Positions 55,737-64,000 of a stretch of 64,000 nucleotides of DNA are shown here, piece by piece; the stretch's first letter is position 1; each line of letters starts with the position of its first letter. The stretch is from positions 992,001-1,056,000 of the forward strand of contig JANFNE010000012.1 of the NCBI GenBank assembly GCA_024867545.1. Direction: 5' to 3'. This DNA is from Phytopythium helicoides (taxonomy: Eukaryota; Oomycota; Peronosporomycetes; Pythiales; Pythiaceae). The translations under genes and the position numbers were made by a program. The notes under the pieces were generated by a model, which was not told the DNA's origin, did not search any database, and worked only from the letters and a program-made list of their open reading frames with translations.

Positions 55737-58697
55737 ATGCCCCCCTTTGTGTCGTCTGTCCGAGCAGCTCCAAAGCCTCGCCAGTCCATCCTCCATGGCC
55801 AATTCCCGCGCGCTTCTCGGCAGCTGCCGGCCATGCGCCGCCGCCCTCGCCGCCCGCCGCTCACTCTGCGACTCGCCGCGTCGCTGGCACCGCTCGCCAT
55901 GCGTCGGACCGTCGGCCTGGCGCTCTCCTCGCTGCTCGCGGCGCCCGCTTTCGCGGCCGAGCTGCGCGCCAATGAGCCCGTGGCCGCCATCGTGCAGCGC
56001 ATGCTCGACAGCGCCGACGACGCCACCGTGCCCTTCAACTCGTTCGGCAACCTCGTCGACACGCTGCAGTATGGACTCGCCTTCATCCTCGTGCTCGTCA
56101 TGGCGCACCCGCTCGGACTCATGTTCCCGCGCTACTTCAAGCTCCCGCTCATCACGGGCTACCTCATCGTCGGCATCGTCTCGGGCCGTTCGTGGCCAAC
56201 CTGCTCTCCGACAAGGTCGTCGACATGCTCTCGACCTACGTGAGCGCGCTTGCGCTCTCGTTCATCTCGTTCCAGGCCGGACAGGAGATCTACATCCCCG
56301 AGCTGAGGCCGCAGATCGCCTCCATCCTCAAGATGCTGCTCATTGACTACGTCACCGTCATGGTCATCGCCACCACTATCTTCTCGCTCGCCAACAACGC
56401 ATTCTTCTACGACGACTTCACGTCCAACTGTCAGCTCGGCATTTCGCTCATGTTTGCGTCCATCGCAGTGCTCGTTTCGCCCTCCACGGTCATGGCTATC
56501 AAGATCGAGCTCAACAGCGTCGGCCCCTTCACCAGTCTCGCGCTCGGCGTCTGCATGTGTGCTGAGTTCGTCGTGCTCGTGTCGTTCACGGTCTCGCGCA
56601 TCGTCGCTACGACCTACTGCGCGGACCTGAGCATGTCGGTCGGCAATCTCCTCTTTTCGGCTGGAGTTGTGCTGTCAAATATTGTCCTCGGCTTCGTCAT
56701 TGCTGGCATCACAATCCTCATCTTCTTGATCCCCAACGGCGTCGACGAAGAGGCTGCTGATATTGCTGTCGCTCAAGCCCAACAAGTTCATCCGCAACAT
56801 CAAGTCAAGCGTGTTGTGTCGGCTGTCAGCGACTATCGCAGCAGTGTCAGTGCTGTTGACGATGTTGCTCTGATCCTGGACCCAGATAACGTACCACACC
56901 CGCACAACGCCTACGTCGAAGAGGTGGATGAAGAAGATCTGAAGAAGCGCCAACGACATCGAGTCTTCTGGACGGCGAAGCGTGCGTTGTACCTGAAGGG
57001 TTTCATCTGGGTGCTGATGGGATACACGTTCTACATCTCGACAACGACCATCAGTGAGGCAACAAACGCTTCGTACGGTGAGACGTGGGAGGTCAAGTTT
57101 GAGCCGCTGCTCGTGCTTATGATTGCATCGTGCGCTGCCGGTCACTACTCGAGCATTCGCCACGACATGCACGTCATCCTCGATACGGCTGCGCCGTACA
57201 TCTTTTTGCCTTTCTTCGTTATGACGGGTGCCGCTCTGAAGCTCGACAAGGTCGTTGACGTGCTGCCACTCATGAGCATGTACCTCGTGGTTCGGTATTT
57301 CTCCATCATGTCGGCGACGTACCTGGGTGGCCGCTTTCTTCTCAAGCTCCCCAAGAAGCACTACACCAGTCTGTGGATGACCATGGCGCCTCAGGCTGGT
57401 GTCTCTCTTGGTCTTGCAGCCGAAGTGAAGGCATTGATCAAGGACGAATGGGGCTCTGAATTCTCTTCTACAATTATTGCAGCCTGTCGTCATCAATCAG
57501 ATCATTGGGCCAGTGCTATGTTCGTTTGGACTTCGTCGTGCAGGTGAAGGAATGGCAGATCGCGTTGCCGCTCGCAAGCGGAGGAGGACGCAAATGGTGG
57601 TGGCAACGTTGAAGCCAGCGGTATCAACAGCGACGATGGATCAATGGAGCGCTCTCACCTCACCCGTGCACTTAGCACACCGATTACGCAAGGCAACGGT
57701 GACCCACGTGAGCTCCTCCCATTCTACAAGGTCCAAAGTGCGGTGGTGATCGGAGACGACAATGTAGCGTTCGAGATCGCGCTCGAGCTGTCGCTGTATG
57801 GAGCACACGTGAACGTTCCTCTACTGGACGAAGATCTGGCAGAGAAGTGGCATAAGATGAACGAGTCGATTTTGTCGCGTACAGCCAAGGGTGAGCTCAT
57901 CACGTTCAAGAACAAGCTCAAAGACCGAAATAATCCAGCGGCTCCAGGTGTCCACACAGCTGATGTCGTCATTTTCACGGGCGACCCAGAGCAGACCATC
58001 GAGCAAGTCACGAACATGCAGAAGATGCTGGGCGAGAGCCGACCGCGTATGATTGCGATTGTTCCGGACTGCGAGTCAGGGAAGACGCTCAAGGACATGG
58101 GAGTGCTGATTGTACAGCCGTCGATCGCACTGGCCAACATTAGTACGCGTTTGGCATTGCTGGATGAGCCGCTGGCGCAGTCGTTGTCGAACGAGCTCAG
58201 TGCGACAACGAACCTTGCGACGGCGTCCTACTTTTTGCAGCAGCGCGACTCGATCGCGTCTCTGTCGGAGATGCGTCTGGGAACGCGGCGTCTGGCACTG
58301 GACCGCAACGTCGTCAACCACCACTCGGTGGACTACGACCGTCTGGCCGAGGCATTGACTGCCGAGAATCTTCCTCTGCCGCCACCGCCCGTCACGTGTG
58401 TCCATGTTCGGTACATCTGCCGTGGACCACGACCCGTTCACGCGCCGTCCGTCCAACATGTCGGCGTACGAGCACTTTGTCGTGGAGGAAGAAGACCCGG
58501 GCATCATCGACGACCGCGACGGCGTCTTCGACTCGCTCTATGTGGCTCCGTCTCCCCGCGGACTGCCTCGTGCTCGCTCCGGCCGCCTTTCTCGCCGCCG
58601 CTCGCGCCTGGGATCCGTCGGCAGTACCGGCAGCGGTGGCAATGGTGGCGGTCTGCAGCGCGTGCGGTCGCTGCGCCGCGATTTCTCGTGGGCTTAA
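55737..58697 (+). pseudogene. Cation/proton antiporter, copy 2, with four frameshifts
   Basis: Closely related to the genes at 52052 and 61704 over its full length. Starts are possible at 55737 or at 55899, the latter giving a clean signal peptide (MRRTVGLALSSLLAAPAFAA). Shifts occur near 56190 (one C missing in a CCC run, before PFVANLL), near 57485 (an extra T before VVINQIIGP), near 57570-57600 (before EEDANGG) and near 58393 (an extra G before SRVSMFGTS). Between them the protein sense is fully conserved, including HDMHVILDTAAPYIFLPFF and the degenerate RCK start VVIGDDNVAFEIALELSLYG. Such strong conservation with isolated indels fits either a very young pseudogene or assembly errors. Confidence 0.8.
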
Positions 58698-59064
58698 AAA
58701 GTTGGCAGCCGAACGAAATGGCCGCCCAGCAGTTTAGTTTTTCTCTCTTTCTCTTTTGAATGCGTGTGTCGTGGAAGATCAGTTGAAGTGCAAACAGTTG
58801 TTGAACGAATGGATCCGCTCGACTGTTTTGTAGATGGCTACACTCCCATTTCGCCTCGTCAACGCCACGTTCGGTCGCTTGGTCGTTCCCTCACATGTCA
58901 CACACACACTCCCGCTAAAGTCTCTCCACTCCTCTTTATCCGTCCACAACGTGACGACAGCAAACCTAAGCGGGGGGTGCATGCACCTCTGGGAAAGGTC
59001 ACGTCGCGAGAAACCTCCGCTCCCATGGTCACCTCCAGGTCATTCCCCGATCGGCTCGCTGCGT

Positions 59065-59154
59065 CTCCAGCTCCAGCTCCAGCTCCAGCTCCAGCTCCAG
59101 CAGCTCCAGCTCCAGCTCCAGCTCCAGCTCCAGCTCCAGCTCCAGCAGCTCCAG
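59065..59154. repeat. AGCTCC hexanucleotide tandem repeat
   Basis: About 14 copies of CTCCAG with two one-unit interruptions (CAGCAG). It produces artificial Leu-Gln, Ala-Pro or Leu-Glu repeat frames on both strands. Confidence 0.95.
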
Positions 59155-59289
59155 CGGCCGACGCTCGCCCTCTCCCTCCCCACCGCGCGAATCTCGGCGC
59201 GCGAGCGTTGCAGTTGCGGGCGGCAGAGGCGCGTGGAAGCGCGAGAACGGAGGCGATGGGCAGGCCCAAGCGCCGGCAGCGCCGCGCCG

Positions 59290-59923
59290 ATGGCCACAGC
59301 GCGACGGGCGCCGAGCTGGCGACGACGCGCGATGACGAGCAGCGGCTGGCGCCGACGGCGGGACCCGCTGGAGGCCAAGGCGGCGCAGCAGCAGCCGCAG
59401 AGCCGCAGGCGGTGGATCGACATGCTGCGCTTGCGGCGCGCGCGCGGCGTGGCGCCGATCGGAGTGAAGGCGAAGGCCAAGCCACAGCCCAAGAAGAAGG
59501 AGGGCAAGCTGCGCAAGATCGTGCGCTGGGTGCGCGCGTTCAGGCGCGTGCAGAAGCGCGTGCGCAGGTGGCGACAGCGCAGGAGGCGTGGAGCGCAAGA
59601 TGAAGCGCGCCAGGAGGAGGCGGCGCTGGTGGGAGTGGAGGAAGAAACAGCCAGAAGATCCCAAGGAGAAGAAGAAGGTCAGGCCCAAGAAGAAGAAGCG
59701 ACACGTGGGCCGAGCGATCGTCATCGTGCTGGTCGTCATCCAGGCGAGAAGGCTCTGGCGCCGCATACGCAAGTGGGCGGCGCGCCATCTCCGACGAAGG
59801 AAGGAGGCGCCACCACCGCCCCCGAGGCCCTGGCAATTCGCGTACTACTGGACGGAGGAAATGAGCGAACGGCTCAACGACTGGCGCGTGGGGTGGAGGT
59901 TGTTCCGAAAGCTCGTTCGGTGA
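59290..59923 (+). CDS. Very basic single-pass membrane protein (one frameshift)
   Basis: The frame from about 59290 (MATARRAPSW) carries a long Arg/Lys-rich sequence (KPQPKKKEGKLRKIVRW, VQKRVRRWRQRRRR). A one-base shift near 59587 continues the same composition (ERKMKRARRRRRWWEW). Next come a short hydrophobic segment, GRAIVIVLVVIQ, and a tail ending in WTEEMSERLNDW and RKLVR. The continuity across the shift supports one protein of about 210 residues with an indel. The start is uncertain because the frame stays open up to 58834. It may be the N-terminal part of the methylesterase gene just downstream, split by another indel; no family is recognised. Confidence 0.45.
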
Positions 59924-59957
59924 CCGCTGCGTCGCTGGAGTCGGAGGAAACCCACAG

Positions 59958-61559
59958 GTGGCGCTCCCACCTTTCCTCCAAGAAGAAGAGATTAACGACC
60001 CAGAGTTGGGGAAGCTAATCGTACCCAAGATCCGCTCCTTCAACCTGGACTCGACATCAAGCCACCAGCTCGACAGGTATATCAACGAAGAGCTTCACCC
60101 TGAAGCTGCTACATCCGACCCCAACTCTCTGCATCACATGCATCCAGCGTCGTCTCCGTGTTCATCTATGAACGGAAGCGAATCTACAATCCCGCATAGC
60201 AAGAGCTTAGTGACTGAAGACATCCCACCCGCAACGGTGTTCCAGGCAGTCCCCTCGTCCAATATCGAAGTCGTGGAAGTGGTCGCCGAGCAGAGTTGGC
60301 TGATCACCAAACTTACAGTGCAGTTGCTGTGGGCACTTCGTATGTCCAAGCGCTGGATCATGTGTGCGCTGCGGCTGATTTGGTTCGTGTTCGTGCTACT
60401 ACCACCTCTCTTCAAGGTGTTTCTCTACTGGCTCTGGGATCCGAACATTCACAAGAACATCATTTACGGTCTCAATCGCCGAAACTTACTCGACGTGTAC
60501 GTTCCACCCAGGATCACGGCTCATCTCCAAGAGCTGGAGACATCCAAGCCTGTTCGCTATCCGGTTGTCGTCTTTATCAGCGGAGGCGCGTGGATCATTG
60601 GATACAAAGCTTGGGGTGCTCTCATGGGTCGGGTTCTTTCGTGCTTTGGAGTAGTAGTGGTGACGCCGGACTACCGCAACTTTCCTCAAGGAATCCTCCC
60701 TGACATGGTTGAGGACGCCACACGCGCCATGCAGTGGGTTTTCGACAACATCCACCTGTTTGGCGGCGACCGAGACAATGTGACGTTGATTGGTCAGTCA
60801 GCCGGTGCCCACATCTCCATGTGTGCTCTCTTGGAGCAGGTTGAGCGCAAGGAGCAAGCAATTTTGTCTGGACGCCGATCACGAAGCGGAAGTATCGTGT
60901 CAAATTCCCACAGCTCAATGATGAGCAGCGACTTTCAACCCGACGCGATGACCCGAACTCTATCAAGCAGCAGCAATCTTTCTCTCCAAAGCTGTGAAAG
61001 TGTCGAGAGTGCATTGACTCGTCCGCCAACCTGGGAGCTGAAGCAGATCCGGAGTTTCATCGGAATTTCGGGGCCGTACAATATGGAAGCCAGTTTGGCA
61101 ACATTCCATCGCCATGGCTTTGACAAGGGCGTGGTGGAGCGCATTATGGCTCACCGACTTGCCTATTACTCTCCTTCGCTACGCCTGCTCGCCAAGAGCG
61201 AGCTTCGCGAATACAACCGCGCGCTCGACGACTTCCCACCCGTGTATCTATTCCACGGGACGGCTGACAAAACCGTAAACTGGCAGTCGACCGAGCAGCT
61301 TGCTCGTGCTCTAGAGGCGTGCAAAATCCCTGTCAAGACGCGGTTCTTTGAAGGCAAGACACACACCGACCCGATCATTGAGGACCCCATCTGCGGTGAT
61401 GACTTCCTCCTGAACGATATCGTGGCAATTATGAAGGAGCGATCGCCAATAGACTCGCGCACGGGACGCCCCGTGTTTGCGCTAGGTGAGATAGCTCCAG
61501 GGAAGCGGTACTATCCGACACCACTTGTCCGTCTTGCGCGGCTCGTGAACCCGTTTTGA
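59958..61559 (+). CDS. Isoprenylcysteine methylesterase-like alpha/beta hydrolase
   Basis: A 533-codon frame. No ATG exists near its 5' end (the first is near 60139), although the upstream residues look coding (EEEINDPELGKLIVPKIRSF), so the true start lies upstream. A membrane segment (MCALRLIWFVFVLLPPLF) precedes the hydrolase fold. The oxyanion region FISGGAWIIGYKAWG, DYRNFPQG and the nucleophile elbow GQSAGAH (Ser about 280) match plant isoprenylcysteine alpha-carbonyl methylesterases. Asp in GTADKTV (about 436) and His in GKTHTDP (about 468) complete the triad. A serine-rich insertion lies at about 310-355. By family it removes the methyl ester from prenylated proteins at internal membranes. 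Confidence 0.82.
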   Translation: MALPPFLQEEEINDPELGKLIVPKIRSFNLDSTSSHQLDRYINEELHPEAATSDPNSLHHMHPASSPCSSMNGSESTIPHSKSLVTEDIPPATVFQAVPSSNIEVVEVVAEQSWLITKLTVQLLWALRMSKRWIMCALRLIWFVFVLLPPLFKVFLYWLWDPNIHKNIIYGLNRRNLLDVYVPPRITAHLQELETSKPVRYPVVVFISGGAWIIGYKAWGALMGRVLSCFGVVVVTPDYRNFPQGILPDMVEDATRAMQWVFDNIHLFGGDRDNVTLIGQSAGAHISMCALLEQVERKEQAILSGRRSRSGSIVSNSHSSMMSSDFQPDAMTRTLSSSSNLSLQSCESVESALTRPPTWELKQIRSFIGISGPYNMEASLATFHRHGFDKGVVERIMAHRLAYYSPSLRLLAKSELREYNRALDDFPPVYLFHGTADKTVNWQSTEQLARALEACKIPVKTRFFEGKTHTDPIIEDPICGDDFLLNDIVAIMKERSPIDSRTGRPVFALGEIAPGKRYYPTPLVRLARLVNPF

Positions 61560-61703
61560 CGTAGCTTACTAGTGGTAACAATCTTCGTTACAAAATGCAT
61601 TCCATTCCATTTACATCGAGCATCAACTTGGCTGTGGATTTTCATTTCATACTTACTTGATTACAAACTGCAAACTTCGATTGGTGCAGTCTGGCTGAGC
61701 CCG

Positions 61704-63998
61704 CTAGCGGCGAACACCGCGACGACTGGTGCTTTCCATCATCGGCACATCTTCTTCTACCACAAAGTGTCCGTATTGTGGTGGAACGTTTGATCGAGCC
61801 TTGGTGAAGGGGTCGTGGTCGACACCAGACGTACCAAACATGGATACACGCGGCGGTGGTGGTGGCATCGGCAGATTCTCAGCAGCTAATGCCTCAGCAA
61901 GCCGATCGTAATCCACCGAGTGGTGGTTTACAACATGCCGTGTCAGTACCATGCGTCGACTTGCCAGATGCATATCGGAAAGAGATGACACCGAGGCGCG
62001 GTCGTCTCCATGGCGCATGAAGTATGCGGCCGTTGAGAAGTTGCTAGTCGTGCTGATCTCGTTGGACAACGACACTGCCAGGTCCTTCTCCAGTAGGGCC
62101 ATCCGTGTTGCCACGTTGGCCATTGCGATTGACGGCTGGATTGTTAGCACACCAAGAGCACGAAGCTCCTTAGCCGCCTCTGGTTCATGAACGATGGCAA
62201 TCATGCGCGGTGGATGTGCTCCCAACAGCGACTTCATTGTCTTGACGGTCTCGAGTGTGCGAGCCGTGTTGCCCGTGAAGATAAGTACATCAGCCGACGC
62301 TGCCATGCCGCGCATTTGCTTTTTCTCGTCGTGCTTGGGGTCTTGAAGTTTGTTCTTGAACGAGATGAGATCACCCTTGGCGGTTCGTGACAAAATCTTC
62401 TCGTTGATGGCATGCCACTTGGCAGCTAGCTCCTCATCCAACAGAGGAACGTTGACTCGCGCACCATACAGCGAGAGCTCGAGCGCAATCTCGTAAGCGG
62501 TTTCGTCGTCACCGATCACAACTGCACTTTGTACCTTGAAGAATGGCAGTAGAGGTCTTGGATCCCCATTTCCAGCTGTGATACCCGACAAGGAGCCCAT
62601 GTGACGCAGGCTTGGTGGATAACCCCTCCTTGAGCGCTGATTTATGTGTGGGTCGTGGCTGTTGTTATGATCCGGAGTGAAATCATCATCCCCCTTTATA
62701 TCCTCCTCCTCCTTGGCTTTGACGCGGTCTTTCAGTGTTTCACCTGCGCGGCTAAGGCCAACAGAGCAGAGAATTGGGCCGATAATCTGATTGACAACGA
62801 CAGCTGAGATGATTGTTGTCGAGAACTCGCTAGCCCACGCTTCGTCGCTCAATCCATCAACTTCAGCGGCAAGACCAAGTGCCACACCAGCCTGAGGCGT
62901 CATCGTGAGCCACAAGTTGTTGTATTGTTGTGGAGGTAGCTTCAGCAAAAAGCGACCACCGCAGTAGCAAGCGATGAAGATGGCCACGTAGCGCAGCACG
63001 ACGTACAAACTCATCAACGGAACGGTTTCCAAGACCTTGTCAAGCTTCAGGGCAGCACCTGTCATGACGAAGAACGGCAAAAAGATGTACGGCGCACACG
63101 TATCGAGGATGACATGCATGTCGTGGCGAATGGTCGAATGATGACCAGCAATGCAAGATCCAACCATGAGCACAAGCAGAGGCTCGAACTTCATCTCCCA
63201 CGAGATTCCGTACGCGGCGCTCGTCGCCTCCGCTATGGTGTTCGTTGAAATGTACCACGTATAGCCGAGGACAAGCCAGATGAATCCCTTGAAGTACAAC
63301 GAGGTTCTGTGTGTCCACCAGGTTGATTGCTGCTCACGCGCTTGGTGAGGCGCCGCAGTATTCGATTCGAGGTCTCGCCCGAGGTTGATTTTGCTGTCGT
63401 ACATCGATGCTTCGGGACTCTCCTCTGCAACGTATTGTTGATCACCGCCGTGATGATCGTCATGGCCTCCAGGACCGGACGGAATCGAGAAGATGAGGAT
63501 GGTGAGAAGCGCCACAAGTCCACCGACGAGCACATTCGCGAGGACAATCCCAAGCGTGAAGAAGAGGTTCTCCACCGACACATCCAACTCGGCGCAGTAA
63601 ATCGACGTGACGATACGTGACACCGAAAACGATAGCAGCACGACAAACTCGGCGCACATGGTAGCGCCAAGCATGAGACTTGTGAACGGCCCGACGCTGT
63701 TGAGTTCGATCTTGATAGCCATAACAGTTGCCGGAGAGCCCAGCACGGAGATAGAGCCGAACATGAGCGCGATGCCGATCTGGCAGCTAGAGATAAAATC
63801 TGCATAGAAGAAGGGTCCACTGGCGAGGAATGTGATGGCCGTGAGGATGACCATGGCGGTCACGTAGAGCACCGCCAGCAAAATCATAATGGACTTGATC
63901 TGCGGTCGCAACTCGGGGAGGTAGATCTCCTGTCCGGCCTGGAACGAGATGAACGAGAGCGCCAGCGAACTCATGTAGGACGAGAGCATAGTAACCAA
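61704..63998 (-). CDS. Cation/proton antiporter with RCK-like domain, copy 3 (5' end beyond window)
   Basis: 764 codons are visible; the N-terminal signal and first membrane segments lie outside the window. Very similar to the copy at 52052: FISFQAGQEIYLPELRP, LGSPATVMAIKIELNSVGPF, HDMHVILDTCAPYIFLPFF, then the RCK-like start VVIGDDETAYEIALELSLYG with the same loss of the GxGxxG glycines. The C-terminal tail is shorter and ends ESTSRRGVRR. It is convergent with the methylesterase gene (145 bp apart). No frameshift is seen, so it is probably functional. Confidence 0.88.
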   Translation of the reverse strand: MVTMLSSYMSSLALSFISFQAGQEIYLPELRPQIKSIMILLAVLYVTAMVILTAITFLASGPFFYADFISSCQIGIALMFGSISVLGSPATVMAIKIELNSVGPFTSLMLGATMCAEFVVLLSFSVSRIVTSIYCAELDVSVENLFFTLGIVLANVLVGGLVALLTILIFSIPSGPGGHDDHHGGDQQYVAEESPEASMYDSKINLGRDLESNTAAPHQAREQQSTWWTHRTSLYFKGFIWLVLGYTWYISTNTIAEATSAAYGISWEMKFEPLLVLMVGSCIAGHHSTIRHDMHVILDTCAPYIFLPFFVMTGAALKLDKVLETVPLMSLYVVLRYVAIFIACYCGGRFLLKLPPQQYNNLWLTMTPQAGVALGLAAEVDGLSDEAWASEFSTTIISAVVVNQIIGPILCSVGLSRAGETLKDRVKAKEEEDIKGDDDFTPDHNNSHDPHINQRSRRGYPPSLRHMGSLSGITAGNGDPRPLLPFFKVQSAVVIGDDETAYEIALELSLYGARVNVPLLDEELAAKWHAINEKILSRTAKGDLISFKNKLQDPKHDEKKQMRGMAASADVLIFTGNTARTLETVKTMKSLLGAHPPRMIAIVHEPEAAKELRALGVLTIQPSIAMANVATRMALLEKDLAVSLSNEISTTSNFSTAAYFMRHGDDRASVSSLSDMHLASRRMVLTRHVVNHHSVDYDRLAEALAAENLPMPPPPPRVSMFGTSGVDHDPFTKARSNVPPQYGHFVVEEDVPMMESTSRRGVRR

Positions 63999-64000
63999 TG

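Noticed and set aside
59029..59772. 247-codon minus frame with Leu-Glu repeats
   Set aside because: It reads the AGCTCC hexanucleotide repeat and the antisense of the basic protein; no independent coding evidence.
1..64000. RXLR or Crinkler effector genes
   Set aside because: No secreted short protein with an RxLR-dEER or LFLAK motif was seen in any open frame.
1..64000. tRNA and rRNA genes
   Set aside because: No cloverleaf with a convincing B box and no rRNA sequence was noticed by reading; a covariance scan was not possible.

Overview
The window looks like a transposon-dense stretch of an oomycete nuclear genome (Phytophthora/Pythium type; species not determinable from sequence alone). 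The grounds are: GC-rich, mostly intron-poor genes; short GT-AG introns of 61-79 bp; an array of U2 snRNA-like fragments interrupted by a restriction-like-endonuclease non-LTR retrotransposon of the kind called Utopia, which is known to target U2 genes in oomycetes; and a mixture of hAT, MULE, PIF/Harbinger, pogo-like, Copia, Gypsy and tyrosine-recombinase elements.

Layout. 1-4997: a hAT element on the minus strand with terminal inverted repeats of at least 764 bp and a frameshifted BED-finger transposase. 5351-13000: a 2,991-bp tandem duplication carrying two identical copies of a four-exon NmrA-like NAD(P)-binding gene, followed by an older decayed third copy. Each young unit ends in a small piece of the 3' end of the neighbouring C2-domain gene (13541-16454, minus). 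16748-22760: the U2/Utopia array, entered through an assembly gap, with three differently truncated Utopia copies, three U2 3' halves and one decayed whole U2 copy. 22761-25575: mostly unrecognised. 25576-27031: a pogo-like transposase with an intact DDD triad. 27156-29916: a segment bounded by a 17-bp inverted repeat and holding remnants of a Ser/Gly/Val repeat protein. 31373-39745: a MULE with 73-bp inverted repeats that carries a RING-finger gene and a transposase with three stop codons, and into which a complete Copia element (34645-39560, LTRs that read as identical, 5-bp target duplication) has inserted. 40676-48395: fossils of a tyrosine recombinase, a glutathionyl-hydroquinone reductase gene, a Harbinger transposase and a Gypsy pol truncated within integrase. 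48396-52051: mostly unrecognised.

52052-63998 is the gene-like part. It holds three related cation/proton antiporters (one intact, one with four frameshifts, one running off the window end) around an isoprenylcysteine methylesterase-like hydrolase and a very basic membrane protein. The antiporters share a multi-pass exchanger domain and a C-terminal RCK-like domain whose nucleotide-binding glycine motif is degenerate, so they are probably paralogues from local duplication.

The points most worth following up are the U2/Utopia array, the RING gene carried inside the MULE, the Copia gag-pol frame interrupted by one UGA, the tandem duplication whose breakpoints fall in the C2 gene, and the very long hAT inverted repeats. 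Many small frameshifts occur in otherwise conserved genes (C2 gene, second antiporter, basic membrane protein). Whether these are true mutations or assembly indels cannot be decided from this sequence.
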